Numbered from the stretch's first letter, positions 7,822 through 18,900 are shown. The stretch: 64,000 nucleotides of DNA from Lysinibacillus sp. PLM2 (GCA_023168345.1 AP025689.1:1176001-1240000); one strand, 5' to 3'. Notes: generated by a model not told the origin, from the sequence alone. Numbers and translations are program-made.

Positions 7822-9666
7822 ATGTCAAACTTAAGACAAGATTTACGCAATATTGCAATTATCGCGCACGTTGACCATGGGAAAACAACACTTGTGGATC
7901 AATTATTAAAACAGTCTGGAACATTCCGTACGAATGAGCATGTTGAAGAACGTGCAATGGACTCTAATGATATCGAACGTGAACGTGGTATTACAATTTT
8001 AGCTAAAAATACAGCAGTAAATTATGAAGGTACAAGAATTAATATTTTAGATACACCAGGACATGCGGACTTTGGTGGAGAAGTAGAACGTATTTTAAAA
8101 ATGGTAGACGGTGTTTTACTTGTAGTTGATGCTTATGAAGGTTGTATGCCGCAAACTCGCTTTGTATTGAAAAAAGCATTAGAGCAAAAATTAACGCCTA
8201 TCGTAGTTGTAAATAAAGTAGATAAAGATTCAGCTCGTCCTGAAGAAGTAGTAGACGAAGTGCTTGATTTACTAATTGAATTAGGTGCGGATGAAGAGCA
8301 ATTAGAATTCCCTGTTGTTTTCGCTTCAGGTGTAAATGGTACTGCATCACTTGATCCAGACCCTTCAAAACAAGAAGAAAATATGAAATGCTTATTCGAA
8401 TCAATTATCGAACATATCCCTGCACCAGTAGATACTCGTGAAGAACCATTACAATTCCAAGTAGCATTACTTGATTATAATGACTTCGTTGGACGTATCG
8501 GAATTGGGCGTGTATTCCGCGGGAAAATTCATGTTGGTCAACAAGTAGCTCTAATGAAACTTGATGGCACAGTGAAAAACTTCCGTGTGACAAAAATCTT
8601 TGGTTTCTTCGGTTTAAAACGTGAAGAAATCCAAGAAGCATATGCCGGTGACTTAATTGCCGTATCTGGTATGGAAGAAATCAATGTGGGTGAAACAGTT
8701 TGTCCTGTTGAGCATCAAGAAGCGTTAACACCTTTACGTATTGATGAGCCTACATTACAAATGACATTCTTAGTAAACAATTCTCCATTTGCTGGTCGCG
8801 AAGGAAAATGGATTACTTCTAGAAAAATTGAAGAGCGTCTTCGTGCACAATTGCAAACAGACGTATCTCTACGTGTAGAAGATACAGATTCACCTGATGC
8901 TTGGATTGTTTCTGGTCGTGGTGAACTTCACTTATCGATCTTAATCGAAAACATGCGTCGTGAAGGTTATGAGTTACAAGTGTCTAAGCCTCAAGTAATC
9001 ATCCGTGAAATTGATGGCGTAAAATGTGAACCGATTGAACGCGTACAAATCGATGTACCAGAAGATAGTGTAGGTTCAGTGATTGAATCACTTGGTAACC
9101 GAAAAGGTGAAATGTTAGACATGATCAATGAAGGTAATGGACAAGTTCGTTTAATCTTCATGGTTCCAGCTCGTGGATTAATCGGGTATACAACAGAATT
9201 CATGTCTTTAACAAAAGGATTCGGTATCATTAACCATACATTCGATTCTTATCAACCAGTTGTTGCAGGCCGTGTTGGTGGACGTCACCAAGGTGCGCTT
9301 GTATCGATGGAAACAGGAAAAGCAACTACTTATGGTATGATGCAAATTGAAGATCGTGGTACACTATTCGTTGAACCAGGTACTGAAATTTATGAAGGTA
9401 TGATCGTTGGTGAAAATAACCGTGATAACGATATTACTGTAAACATTACAAAAATGAAGCAGAAAACAAATGTACGTTCTGCAACGAAAGACGCAACGAA
9501 TGTTATTAAAAAACCTCGTATCTTAACGCTTGAAGAAGCACTTGAATTTTTAGATGAAGATGAGTACTTAGAAGTAACACCAGTATCCATCCGTCTACGT
9601 AAACAAATTTTAGATAAAAATGAACGTGAAAAATTGGCGAAAAAGAAAAAATTCGCTGAACAATAG
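7822..9666 (+). CDS. typA: Ribosome-associated translational GTPase TypA/BipA
   Basis: 614 residues, nearly identical in length to B. subtilis TypA (612). G1 motif AHVDHGKTT at residues 15-23, switch I with RGITI, G3 [12 protein letters not shown]4 NKVD, then beta-barrel domain II, EF-G-like domains III and V, and a lysine-rich C-terminal tail. BipA binds ribosomes and supports 50S assembly and stress or low-temperature growth. ATG 7822 behind GGAGTGG gives the family N-terminus ([14 protein letters not shown]); an ATG 54 bases upstream overlaps the promoter -10 region and is rejected. ylaH follows. Confidence 0.97.
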   Translation: MSNLRQDLRNIAIIAHVDHGKTTLVDQLLKQSGTFRTNEHVEERAMDSNDIERERGITILAKNTAVNYEGTRINILDTPGHADFGGEVERILKMVDGVLLVVDAYEGCMPQTRFVLKKALEQKLTPIVVVNKVDKDSARPEEVVDEVLDLLIELGADEEQLEFPVVFASGVNGTASLDPDPSKQEENMKCLFESIIEHIPAPVDTREEPLQFQVALLDYNDFVGRIGIGRVFRGKIHVGQQVALMKLDGTVKNFRVTKIFGFFGLKREEIQEAYAGDLIAVSGMEEINVGETVCPVEHQEALTPLRIDEPTLQMTFLVNNSPFAGREGKWITSRKIEERLRAQLQTDVSLRVEDTDSPDAWIVSGRGELHLSILIENMRREGYELQVSKPQVIIREIDGVKCEPIERVQIDVPEDSVGSVIESLGNRKGEMLDMINEGNGQVRLIFMVPARGLIGYTTEFMSLTKGFGIINHTFDSYQPVVAGRVGGRHQGALVSMETGKATTYGMMQIEDRGTLFVEPGTEIYEGMIVGENNRDNDITVNITKMKQKTNVRSATKDATNVIKKPRILTLEEALEFLDEDEYLEVTPVSIRLRKQILDKNEREKLAKKKKFAEQ

Positions 9667-9708
9667 GCAAATAGCATTATTTGGGGAATATGAAAGGTGT
9701 TGGGGAAG

Positions 9709-10098
9709 ATGAACTTGTTAGGCACACTAAATTTCATTCAAGCATCTGCACCTGCAAATTTGACAGAGAATGAGTTTGTATTCGGTCGAATGGCGGGCAT
9801 TACTCGCTACATTTATGAGAATATGCCATCCTACGAAATGGCAGGCTATGTTGTATTTTTCTTAGTATTTATCTTATCTGCAATTGTCTTTAAACTTGGT
9901 TTTGCTAAAAATGATTTACCACTTATTAAAAATATCATCATATATATTTTCTTGTTCATAGGTTGTATTGTATTAACATTTTTAGCTTTATTCTTACCAA
10001 TGATCGAAGGACTAATTGTAGCAGCATTAATTCTTATTGTTTACAAAATCCGCTTATGGCGTGAAAAACGTGAAGCATCTGCTGCGGATACAAAATAA
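9709..10098 (+). CDS. ylaH: YlaH-like membrane protein
   Basis: 129 residues with three hydrophobic segments (about 46-66, 72-92, 96-113) and a charged tail. Same position after typA as B. subtilis ylaH, and the hydrophobic core matches the YlaH-like family. Function unknown. ATG 9709 is preferred, with AAAGGTG upstream; GTG 9697 and TTG 9700 are in frame but lie within that ribosome-binding sequence. A strong terminator follows. Confidence 0.8.
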   Translation: MNLLGTLNFIQASAPANLTENEFVFGRMAGITRYIYENMPSYEMAGYVVFFLVFILSAIVFKLGFAKNDLPLIKNIIIYIFLFIGCIVLTFLALFLPMIEGLIVAALILIVYKIRLWREKREASAADTK

Positions 10099-10128
10099 TA
10101 ACCAGATTAGGTATATCCTAACAATTAA

Positions 10129-10169
10129 AGCAAGTGGAGAAAATGAAACGTTTTCTCTGCTTGCTTTTT
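10129..10169 (+). terminator. Terminator of typA-ylaH
   Basis: A 15-bp stem (10129-10143 with 10151-10165, two G-T wobbles), loop TGAAACG, then TTTTT. It lies just left of the tandem-repeat array. Confidence 0.9.
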
Positions 10170-10197
10170 ATTTTTAAATCAAATGCTGTGTTATGTG

Positions 10198-10660
10198 ATT
10201 ATAGACAGAGTGGTCTGATAATAGCCAATCAAGGCAAGATAATAGACAAAAATTTAGGGATAATAGACAACCTAAAGCAGATAATCGACAACGGCAAAAG
10301 TGGGGGTCTGATAATAGCCAATCAAGGCAAGATAATAGACAAAAATTAAGGGATAATAGACAACCTAAAGCAGATAATCGACGACGGCAAAAGTGGGGGT
10401 CTGATAATAGCCAATCAAGGCAAGATAATAGACAAAAATTATGGGATAATAGACAACCTAAAGCAGATAATCGACAACGGCAAGAGTGACGGTTCGATAA
10501 TAGCCAATCAAGGCAAGATAATAGACAAAAATTAAGGGATAATAGACAACCTAAAGCAGATAATCGACAACGGCAAAAGTGGCAATCAGATAATAGACAA
10601 ACCGCACAAGATAATTGACAACTCTAAGCACACAATAGACAACGGCAAACAGAGAAATCC
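10198..10660. repeat. 93-bp higher-order tandem repeat built from 21-bp GATAATAGACAA units
   Basis: Four near-identical 93-bp copies begin at 10217, 10310, 10403 and 10496, followed by a diverged fifth from 10589. Each copy is three 21-bp units and one 30-bp unit, and every unit starts with a variant of GATAATAGACAA. A degenerate unit (GATTATAGACAG) precedes the array. About twenty units are present. Copies differ by single substitutions only. The forward frames are broken by stops in copies 2-4 and no ribosome-binding site or good start exists, so it is not treated as coding. It fills the gap between the ylaH terminator and the ABC transporter operon. Confidence 0.9.
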
Positions 10661-10774
10661 GATTTTGATAAATCTCCTAACCACGCCTCCCATATTCATT
10701 AGGTATTAACACATTTTTTCGTATTTGCATAATCTACTCTAGATAAAAGAACGAGAAAGAGGAGGTTAGAGTAC

Positions 10775-11773
10775 GTGAAAAATTGGTTGAAGCCAAGTTT
10801 ACTTGTTTTCTTTTCCTTTTTAATGCTACTAGTATTGGCAGCTTGTGGTGGCGGTGAAGAGATGAAAAAAGTAAAAGTCGGTGAAGTAACGCGTTCCATT
10901 TTCTATGCCCCGCTTTATGTTGCCATTGAAAATGGTTACTTTGAAGAAGAAGGACTTGAAATTGATTTATCAACGATTCCTGGTGGAGATAAAACAATGA
11001 CAGCCCTCTTGTCTGATGGTATAGATGTTGCTCTTGTAGGGTCAGAAACGTCAATCTATGTCGCTGCTCAAGGCGCAAATGACTCAATCAAAAACTTTGC
11101 GCAATTAACACAAACTGATGGGACGTTTTTAGTTTCTCGTGAGCCAATTGAAAACTTTACATGGGATATGTTAAAAGATTCTACATTCCTTGGCCAACGT
11201 AAGGGTGGTATGCCTCAAATGGTAGGGGAGTATGTTTTAAAACAACATGGTATTGACCCGCAGAATGATTTAGAGTTAATTCAAAATATTGATTTTGCAA
11301 ATATTTCAACTGCCTTTGCTTCAGGTACTGGTGATTTTGTTCAATTATTTGAACCAACTGCAAGTATTTTTGAAGAAGAAGGAGTTGGGTATATCGTAGC
11401 TTCATTTGGTACTGAGTCAGGTCATGTACCTTATACCGTATTTATGGCGAAGGATAGCTTTATGAATGCAAGTCCAGAAACAGTTGAAGCATTTACAAGA
11501 GCCATTAAAAAGGCTCAAGATTTCGTATATTCAAGCTCAGCAGAAGAAGTTGCAAATGCAATTTCTCCATATTTCGAAGACACAGAGGTTGATTTAATCG
11601 CTACAGTTGTTGACCGATATCGTGCTCAAGAATCATTTGCAAAAGACCCGATTTTAGATGAAGAAGAATGGAACAATCTACAAAATATTATGGATGAAGC
11701 TGGAGAATTACCTGAAAGAATTCCATACGAAGAACTGGTGGATACTACATTCGCAGAAAAGGTTACGGATTAA
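10775..11773 (+). CDS. ABC transporter substrate-binding lipoprotein (NitT/TauT, SsuA/THI5-like)
   Basis: 332 residues. A lipoprotein signal peptide ends in LAAC (Cys24), so the mature protein is tethered outside the membrane. The rest is a type II binding protein with the NMT1/SsuA pattern (APLYVAIENGYFEEEGLEIDL, DVALVGSETSIY). Such proteins bind sulfonates, nitrate, pyrimidine thiamine precursors or related compounds; the substrate cannot be told here and no TPP riboswitch was seen upstream. GTG start with AGGAGG nine bases before. It is the first gene of a three-gene operon and is followed by the ATPase gene after one base. B. subtilis has no such operon here between ylaH and ylaI. Confidence 0.85.
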   Translation: MKNWLKPSLLVFFSFLMLLVLAACGGGEEMKKVKVGEVTRSIFYAPLYVAIENGYFEEEGLEIDLSTIPGGDKTMTALLSDGIDVALVGSETSIYVAAQGANDSIKNFAQLTQTDGTFLVSREPIENFTWDMLKDSTFLGQRKGGMPQMVGEYVLKQHGIDPQNDLELIQNIDFANISTAFASGTGDFVQLFEPTASIFEEEGVGYIVASFGTESGHVPYTVFMAKDSFMNASPETVEAFTRAIKKAQDFVYSSSAEEVANAISPYFEDTEVDLIATVVDRYRAQESFAKDPILDEEEWNNLQNIMDEAGELPERIPYEELVDTTFAEKVTD

Positions 11774-11774
11774 A

Positions 11775-12548
11775 ATGAGTTTTCTAACTGTCAGCAATGT
11801 TCATCACACATATTTCTCTAGCGAGGCAGCGACTGAAGCATTACAAGATATTAATTTATCAATTGAAAAAAGTGAGTTTGTTTCATTCGTTGGACCTAGT
11901 GGTTGCGGCAAAACGACACTTTTATCAATTATCGCTGGATTGTTCCAACCTACTGCAGGAAAAGTGCTCATTGAAGATCAGGACGTTTTTGCAAATGCTG
12001 ACTTGTCAATTGGATATATGCTTCAACAAGATTATTTATTTCCATGGAAGACTATTGAGGAAAACGTAACACTGGGATTAAAATTACTAAATAAAAATAA
12101 AGAAGAAGCAAAGGAAATTGCATCAACACTATTAGAAGACGTTGGCTTACCTTCGATAGAAAAAAAGTATCCAAGAGAATTATCAGGTGGAATGAGACAA
12201 AGGGTTGCATTAGCAAGAACTTTAGCAGTTGACCCCAAAATTTTATTACTTGATGAACCATTTTCGGCTCTTGATTACCAATCAAAATTAAAGCTTGAAG
12301 ATTTAGTCCATAAGCTAATGAAAGAATACGGGAAAACTGCTATTCTTGTCACACATGACATTGGGGAAGCAATCGCCATGAGCGATCGGATTTTCCTATT
12401 TTCCCCGAGCCCTGGTCGATTGTATCAAACCTTTGAAGTTCCTGCTGATTTGAAAAAATTAACCCCATTCGAAGCACGATCACATTCAAGTTATTCCGAG
12501 CTATTCCAGACTATATGGAAGGAGCTGGAAAGCCTTGAACATCAGTAA
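11775..12548 (+). CDS. ABC transporter ATP-binding protein (NitT/TauT type)
   Basis: 257 residues with all nucleotide-binding motifs: Walker [10 protein letters not shown] (about residue 39), Q-loop [10 protein letters not shown], signature LSGGMRQR, Walker [13 protein letters not shown] and the H-loop VTHDIGEA. The W after the Q-loop and the DIGEA ending are typical of SsuB/TauB/ThiZ-type ATPases. The ATG lies one base after the stop of the binding-protein gene, and the C-terminus overlaps the permease gene by 14 bp. It powers uptake by the neighbouring permease. Confidence 0.93.
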   Translation: MSFLTVSNVHHTYFSSEAATEALQDINLSIEKSEFVSFVGPSGCGKTTLLSIIAGLFQPTAGKVLIEDQDVFANADLSIGYMLQQDYLFPWKTIEENVTLGLKLLNKNKEEAKEIASTLLEDVGLPSIEKKYPRELSGGMRQRVALARTLAVDPKILLLDEPFSALDYQSKLKLEDLVHKLMKEYGKTAILVTHDIGEAIAMSDRIFLFSPSPGRLYQTFEVPADLKKLTPFEARSHSSYSELFQTIWKELESLEHQ

Positions 12549-13329
12549 ATTACATGAACAGTTTAAAGCGAATTTAAGAAAAGAAAAAAGATGGGTCCGA
12601 TTTTATCAGCTTTTAATTTTAATTTTGTTTTTCGGACTTTGGGAAGTGGCTTCAAATTTCCGTTGGATAGATCCTCTTATCTTTAGCTCACCTTTTAAAA
12701 TTGTAGAACTGCTAATTGAGAAGGTAAGTGACTATTCATTACTCTATCACTCTAGTTATACATTATTTGAAACCGTCCTTGGTTTTATCCTAGGAACTTT
12801 TATAGGGACAATATTAGCAGCTATTCTTTGGTGGTCACCATTTCTATCAAAAGTGCTGGATCCATATTTAGTGGTATTAAATTCAATGCCAAAAGTTGCT
12901 CTTGGACCCATTTTAATCGTAGCAATGGGCCCTGGTATGAAATCCATTATTACAATGGGTGCGATTATTTCAGTTATTATTTCAACAATCGTCATATATA
13001 CAGCATTTAGAACCGTTGATTCAAACTATTTAAAGGTATTACAAACATTTAATGCTACACGAGTACAGATGTTTAAAGAAGCGATTTTACCTGCTTCTTT
13101 TCCTACGATTATCTCGACCTTAAAAGTAAATGTTGGATTATCTTGGGTAGGTGTAATTGTAGGTGAATTCTTAGTATCGTCACAAGGATTAGGCTATTTA
13201 ATCATTTATGGCTTCCAAGTATTTAACTTCAATCTTGTATTAATGAGCTTGCTAGTAATAGCGATTTTTGCAACGATTATGTATCAACTAGTCGAGTTAT
13301 TAGAAAAAAAGTTAATTAAAGATGAATAG
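12535..13329 (+). CDS. ABC transporter permease (NitT/TauT type)
   Basis: 264 residues, six predicted transmembrane helices of the BPD_transp_1 fold. The cytoplasmic coupling motif is visible as [23 protein letters not shown], the usual EAA loop of SsuC/TauC/ThiX. TTG start with GGAAGGAG upstream, overlapping the ATPase gene by 14 bp. It is the last gene of the operon, closed by a perfect terminator at 13349-13387. Confidence 0.92.
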   Translation: MNISKLHEQFKANLRKEKRWVRFYQLLILILFFGLWEVASNFRWIDPLIFSSPFKIVELLIEKVSDYSLLYHSSYTLFETVLGFILGTFIGTILAAILWWSPFLSKVLDPYLVVLNSMPKVALGPILIVAMGPGMKSIITMGAIISVIISTIVIYTAFRTVDSNYLKVLQTFNATRVQMFKEAILPASFPTIISTLKVNVGLSWVGVIVGEFLVSSQGLGYLIIYGFQVFNFNLVLMSLLVIAIFATIMYQLVELLEKKLIKDE

Positions 13330-13348
13330 ATGGTTCCATTTACACATA

Positions 13349-13387
13349 AAAAATCCTTGAACAATAAAAATGTTCAAGGATTTTTGC
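13349..13387 (+). terminator. Terminator of the ABC transporter operon
   Basis: A perfect 15-bp stem AAAAATCCTTGAACA (13349-13363) with its complement at 13371-13385, loop ATAAAAA, T-rich end. Confidence 0.92.
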
Positions 13388-13481
13388 CATTTAAATATGA
13401 AGCGTCATTATAATGCTAGAAATTAACCCATATGGATAGTAGTTAAATCAAAGCAATAGCAATATATCAACGTTTTAAAAG

Positions 13482-13688
13482 TTATAGATACTCTTCAGCT
13501 TGTCTTGTTGAATTTCGGTAAAAACGGAATTTTCCCGTTGCGATTCGCTCTTCTGTTTTTTTAGAAATTCTATCATGGCAATTTTCACACATATACGTAT
13601 GAATAGGTCGATTACGTAATTTTTTTGATAGTGGTAAGTCATCACTAATGTTGTTTATCGCATCACAAATGACACATTTAACACGCAT
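13482..13688 (-). CDS. ylaI: YlaI family zinc-ribbon protein (DUF2197)
   Basis: 68 residues with two CxxC pairs (CVIC at residues 5-8 and CENC at 34-37), which should hold one Zn2+. Length and N-terminus (MRVKCVICD) match the YlaI family of Bacillales. Function unknown. Reverse-oriented together with ylaL, which ends 12 bp upstream, so the two form a small operon ylaL-ylaI. Ribosome-binding site GGAGGAAT precedes the ATG. Confidence 0.88.
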   Translation of the reverse strand: MRVKCVICDAINNISDDLPLSKKLRNRPIHTYMCENCHDRISKKTEERIATGKFRFYRNSTRQAEEYL

Positions 13689-13699
13689 ACATATTCCTC

Positions 13700-14200
13700 C
13701 TATTCAACACGAATTGCACAAATATTTTTTATAGGATTTTCAACATTAGAACCATCACCTAATAATAAATGAACAGGTCCATCCTCTGTAAGCGGTTTAC
13801 CTTCTTGGCTGAATTTAAAGATTAATGTATTAGCCTCTTCAAGGGAAAATGTATGCTCTGAACCATCTTTACATTCAAATACAACACGAGTAGCATCATC
13901 TTGTAAGCCTGCGTTTTTAAGGAAATATTTTATTTCAATGCCAAATGTACCAGTTTTCATACCTTGGCGATCAAACTTTCTTTCAGTTTTTAATGTAGGT
14001 GGAAATGTAGCACCTTCCATAATTTCTCTTGACCAATGTTTCCCCATAGCGAGTAAATATTTTAAGTCTTCTGATTCGTGCTCATTTTTTTCTGTAAAAT
14101 ATGTTTTTAAATCAAGACGACGATCGTCGAATATCCAGACAGTAGGATCTAATGTGATTTTATATGTAACAGCACCTTTTATAGGAATGATATTTTCCAT
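13700..14200 (-). CDS. ylaL: YlaL-like hypothetical protein
   Basis: 166 residues, soluble, with no signal peptide. The N-terminal part reads MENIIPIKGAVTYKITLDP followed by VWIFDDRR; I recall a similar opening for B. subtilis YlaL, and the position between ylaI and ylaN agrees. No catalytic motif recognised and function unknown. Ribosome-binding site GGGGGAGT on the reverse strand lies close to the ATG. It is first in the reverse ylaL-ylaI pair. Confidence 0.65.
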   Translation of the reverse strand: MENIIPIKGAVTYKITLDPTVWIFDDRRLDLKTYFTEKNEHESEDLKYLLAMGKHWSREIMEGATFPPTLKTERKFDRQGMKTGTFGIEIKYFLKNAGLQDDATRVVFECKDGSEHTFSLEEANTLIFKFSQEGKPLTEDGPVHLLLGDGSNVENPIKNICAIRVE

Positions 14201-14379
14201 GTTCTACTACTCCCCCTAAAATAGATATCATGTACAGTATAACGCTTGTAGCATTAATTAATAAAGAAATATAATTTAGTATGTCTCAATTAGTGTGAAT
14301 TCACTTGCTTTTTTATCTTTCAAAAGATAAACTTTATAAAGATAGAATAGAAGAAATATCAAATGATGGGGGCGTCCTC

Positions 14380-14661
14380 ATGGATACGAAAAGTCAAGCT
14401 TCCTTTCAAGAGAAAGCTTTAGAATTATTACTTCATGATGCAGATAAAATTGCAAAGTTAATCAAAGTTCAGATGGATCATTTAACAATGCCATCTTGTC
14501 CTTTATATGAAGAAGTATTAGATACACAGATGTTTGGGCTATCTAGAGAAATTGATTTTGCAGTAAAATTAGATTTAATTTCGCGTGAAAAGGGAAAAGA
14601 GATTCTAGATACACTCGAAAAAGAACTATCTTTATTGCACGATGCATATACAAACAAATAA
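14380..14661 (+). CDS. ylaN: YlaN family protein (DUF1507)
   Basis: 93 residues, all helical, with the family core [36 protein letters not shown] that is almost invariant in Bacillales. YlaN is needed for growth under low iron in B. subtilis and has been reported to interact with Fur, relieving Fur repression. The ATG at 14380 (GGGGGCG upstream) gives the family length; an extension to 14305 is in frame but lacks a site and homology. Confidence 0.93.
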   Translation: MDTKSQASFQEKALELLLHDADKIAKLIKVQMDHLTMPSCPLYEEVLDTQMFGLSREIDFAVKLDLISREKGKEILDTLEKELSLLHDAYTNK

Positions 14662-14668
14662 TAGAATC

Positions 14669-14706
14669 AACTCAAAACGCTGTAGACGCGATTTGAGTTT
14701 TTTTTC
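14669..14706 (+). terminator. Terminator after ylaN
   Basis: Stem AACTCAAA/TTTGAGTT around an inner ACGC-GCGT pairing (14669-14699), followed by eight T residues. Confidence 0.85.
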
Positions 14707-14726
14707 TAATAAAGAGGTTTTAGGGA

Positions 14727-15902
14727 ATGAGAAAATACATTGCATATTATGTAAGGAATTTTGATTATTCGATATTTTTTACGTATGTATTTTTATGCTT
14801 ATTTGGTCTAATCATGATTTATAGTTCGAGCATGATGGTTGCTATTGTTTTAGAAGAGGCACCACCTGATTATTTTTATAATAAACAGTTAATAAATTTA
14901 GTTATCTCATCGCTAGTATTTCTTTTTGGCGCATTTTTACCATATAAACATTATAGCAATAAGAAATTAATGGTCGCTATGACGGTAGGTATGATATTCA
15001 TACTTATATGGCTTTGGTTATTTGGTGTCGGTATGGAACAAACCGGTTCAAAAAGTTGGATTGATTTAGGGGTAATGAATTTCCAACCATCCGAAGTTGC
15101 GAAACTATTTGTAATATTATATTTTGCTGGAGCCTTTTATAGAAAAAGTCTAAATAATCCATTAGAAAATTTGCAGCCAAACAATATTATTTATCCTATT
15201 ATCGTCTGGATTTTTATTATTTTTTGTGTTGCGAATGAAACAGATCTTGGAGCAGTCATCATACTATCTGGTATAGCATTTGCAGTGGTTGCAGCAAGTG
15301 GAATGAGCTTTAAAGCATATTTAAAATTCTTCTCAGTATTAGGGTTGCTTGGCGGAGCATTAATGGGTTTTATACTACTAGTAAAAGGGGATACGATTTT
15401 TACTGAAAATCGATTAGGTCGATTACAGTCATTTTTAAACCCATTTGAATATGAATCAGGTTCAGGACACCAAATTATAAATGGTTATATTGCAATAGGT
15501 TCAGGGGGGCTAGAAGGGGTTGGACTGGGACAATCTGTACAAAAACTAGGCTATTTACCGGAACCGCAAACAGACTTTATAATGGCGATAATAGCTGAAG
15601 AATTGGGAATTTTTGGTGTTATATTAGTTTTAGGTGGTCTAGGTTTCATTGTATTTAGAGGATTATATATTGCTATGAAAACTAGAGACCCACTAGCTAG
15701 AATGATTTCAGCAGGAATTTCAAGCTGGATAGCAATCCAAACCTTTATCAATTTAGGTGGGATTTCCGGTTTGATTCCTTTAACAGGTGTAACTTTACCA
15801 TTTATCAGTTATGGAGGTTCTTCTTTAATCATGCTATCACTAGCTATGGGTATACTGATAAATGTCTCCATGTATGTAAAGTTAGAAAAGAAAAGACAAT
15901 AG
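14727..15902 (+). CDS. ftsW: Peptidoglycan glycosyltransferase FtsW (SEDS family)
   Basis: 391 residues and about ten transmembrane helices. SEDS signatures are visible: SWIDLGVMNFQPSEVAKL, NETDLGAVIIL, LGRLQSFLNPFEYESGSGHQ, YLPEPQTDFIMAIIAEELG and the C-terminal GLIPLTGVTLPFISYGGSSL. FtsW polymerises glycan strands at the division septum together with a class B PBP (here probably PbpB). It lies outside the division cluster, between ylaN and pycA, as in B. subtilis; the second SEDS gene, spoVE, is inside it. AAAGAGGT precedes the ATG. Confidence 0.95.
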   Translation: MRKYIAYYVRNFDYSIFFTYVFLCLFGLIMIYSSSMMVAIVLEEAPPDYFYNKQLINLVISSLVFLFGAFLPYKHYSNKKLMVAMTVGMIFILIWLWLFGVGMEQTGSKSWIDLGVMNFQPSEVAKLFVILYFAGAFYRKSLNNPLENLQPNNIIYPIIVWIFIIFCVANETDLGAVIILSGIAFAVVAASGMSFKAYLKFFSVLGLLGGALMGFILLVKGDTIFTENRLGRLQSFLNPFEYESGSGHQIINGYIAIGSGGLEGVGLGQSVQKLGYLPEPQTDFIMAIIAEELGIFGVILVLGGLGFIVFRGLYIAMKTRDPLARMISAGISSWIAIQTFINLGGISGLIPLTGVTLPFISYGGSSLIMLSLAMGILINVSMYVKLEKKRQ

Positions 15903-15912
15903 GGGTGGGAAG

Positions 15913-18900
15913 ATGAGAAAGATTCACAAGATTTTAGTAGCAAACAGAGGGGAAATTGCAATACGTATTTTTAGAGCTTGTAATGAACTAAACATACGGA
16001 CAGTGGCCATTTATTCAAGGGAGGATAGCGGTTCACACCATCGCTACAAATCTGATGAATCCTATTTGGTTGGAGTAGGGAAAAAACCTATCGATGCTTA
16101 TTTAGATATCGATGGAATTATTGAAATTGCAAAACATGCAAATGTTGACGCGATTCATCCTGGATATGGTTTTTTATCTGAAAATGTTCATTTTGCAAGA
16201 CGCTGTGAAGAAGAGGGAATTATTTTTATAGGACCTAAATCAGAGCATTTAAATATGTTTGGGGATAAGGTTAAAGCAAGACAGCAAGCAATCAATGCTA
16301 AAATTCCAGTAATCCCTGGGAGCGATGGTCCAGTTAAATCTCTTGAAGAGTTAGAAACCTTCGGGGACACTTATGGCTACCCATTAATGATAAAAGCTGC
16401 TCTTGGTGGCGGTGGTCGTGGAATGAGGTTAGTACAATCAAAAGATGAATTGGCATCTAGCTATGAACGAGCAAAATCTGAAGCCAACGCAGCATTCGGA
16501 TCAGATGAAGTATATGTTGAAAAGGCAATTATAAAACCGAAGCATATAGAAGTACAGATATTAGGTGATAACGAAGGGAATATCATCCATTTATATGAAA
16601 GAGATTGCTCGATTCAAAGAAGACATCAGAAGGTAGTTGAAATAGCACCTTCAAATGCACTTCAGAAAGATCTTCGAAATCGAATTTGTGATGCAGCAGT
16701 TCAGTTAATGAAAAATGTGAATTATATTAATGCAGGTACTGTTGAATTTTTAGTAGCCGGAGATGAATTTTATTTCATTGAAGTTAATCCGCGAATTCAA
16801 GTTGAACATACAATTACAGAAATGATTACAGGTATTGATATTGTTCATGCACAAATTAAAGTAGCAGAAGGGTATGCACTACATTCAGATTATATAAATA
16901 TTCCAAAGCAAAGCGATATTCCATTATTCGGCTATGCGATACAATCACGTGTGACAACAGAAGATCCAGCGAACAATTTTATGCCTGACACAGGTAAAAT
17001 AATGGTCTACCGCTCAAGTGGTGGATTTGGTGTTCGTTTAGATGCGGGTAATGGTTTCCAAGGAGCTGTTGTAACACCGTACTATGACTCCCTATTAGTT
17101 AAAATATCGACATGGGGAAATACATTTAGCGAAGCTGCAGCTAAAATGGACAGAAATTTGCGAGAATTCCGTATCCGTGGCGTGAAAACAAATATTCCGT
17201 TTTTAGAAAACGTAGTAAAACATACTAAATTTATTTCAGGTGATTTTGATACAAGCTTTATTGATTCAACACCAGAATTATTTGAATTTCCTATTCGAAA
17301 AGACCGAGGAACAAAACTATTAAACTATATTGGAAATGTGACGTTAAACGGCTTCCCAGGTATCGAAAAGCAAAAGAAACCTATTTTCGTTCAGCCTACG
17401 AAGCCAAATATAAATTTGAAAACAGAAATTCCTGATGGAACAAAGCAAATTTTAGACAGTCGAGGCGCGGATGGTTTAGTTGAATGGATAAAAGAACAAG
17501 AAGATGTGCTAATTACTGATACTACTTTCCGAGATGCCCATCAATCACTTCTTGCGACAAGAGTCAGATCTCAAGATATGTACCAAATTGCAGACTACAA
17601 TGCCCGTTTGTTACACAATTTCTTTTCCTTTGAATTATGGGGTGGTGCAACGTTTGACGTAGCATACAGATTCCTTAAAGAAGATCCTTGGGCACGATTA
17701 GAAAAGCTTCGTAAACAAATGCCAAATGTATTGTTCCAGATGCTATTTAGAGGAGCAAATGCAGTAGGCTATAAAAATTACCCTGATAATTTAATTCGTG
17801 AGTTTATTAAGGAATCAGCAAATACTGGAATTGATGTATTCCGAATTTTCGATAGTTTGAACTGGATAAAAGGTATGGAAATTGCGATTGATGAAGTACG
17901 TCAAACTGGTAAAATTGCTGAAGCAGCAGTTTGTTATACAGGAGATATTTTAGATGATTCAAGAGCGAAATACACTGTTCAGTACTATAAGGATATGGCA
18001 AAAGAGCTTGAAGCACAGGGGGCACATATATTAGCGATTAAAGATATGGCAGGTCTACTCAAGCCAGAAGCAGCATATCGCCTCATATCAGAATTAAAAG
18101 ATTCAACTGCATTACCAATTCACCTTCATACACATGATACTAGCGGTAATGGTATTTACACATATGCAAAGGCAATTGAAGCTGGTGTAGATATTATAGA
18201 TACTGCACTTGGCTCGATGTCAGGTTTAACTTCTCAGCCAAGCATCAATTCACTTTACTATGCAATGAAGGGTAGTAAACGTGAGATTAAGGCTAATATC
18301 GGGGCACTTGAGCAATTATCCTATTATTGGGAAGATGTTCGAAGCTTTTACAGTGATTTTGAAAGCGGTATGAAGAGTCCGCACTCTGAAATATATGTTC
18401 ACGAAATGCCAGGTGGACAATATAGTAATTTACAGCAGCAAGCAAAAGCAGTTGGGTTAGGTGATCGCTGGGAAGAAGTGAAAAGGATGTATTCCCGTGT
18501 GAATATGTTGTTTGGTGACATTGTAAAGGTAACACCATCATCAAAGGTCGTAGGCGATATGGCGCTGTTTATGGTGCAAAACGATTTGAATGAAGAGAAT
18601 ATCTATACAAGAGGGTTATCAATTGATTTTCCAGATTCAGTAGTTGAATTATTCCAAGGATATTTAGGTCAAGTTCATGGGGGCTTCCCTCAAGAGTTGC
18701 AAAAAGTAATCTTAAAGGATAAAGAAGCAATAACTGTCCGCCCTGGTGAATTACTAGAACCTGTTGATTTCAATCAAATTCAAGATATGTTATCTCAAAA
18801 GTTTAATCGCGAAATGTCGAAGAAGGATATATTAGCTTATGCACTATATCCAAAAGTATTTGAAGACTATTTATTAGCTACTGATTCCTTTGGCGATATT

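Noticed and set aside
10134-10349. A 71-codon open frame beginning in the ylaH terminator and running into the tandem repeat
   Set aside because: Its start lies inside the terminator stem, there is no ribosome-binding site of its own, and the frame is broken by a stop in the second repeat copy.
10205-10489. Stop-free frame through three repeat copies reading DNRQ-rich peptide
   Set aside because: No start codon or ribosome-binding site; a stop ends it in copy 3. Openness follows from the repeat length being a multiple of three.
10660-10774. TPP riboswitch upstream of the SsuA/THI5-like importer
   Set aside because: The gap is only about 110 bases and lacks the conserved CUGAGA and ACCUGA-type core sequences.
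17807-18544. Long reverse-strand frames opposite pyc, and similar ones opposite typA, ftsZ and ctaD
   Set aside because: They are shadows of strong forward genes, with no ribosome-binding sites or plausible protein composition.
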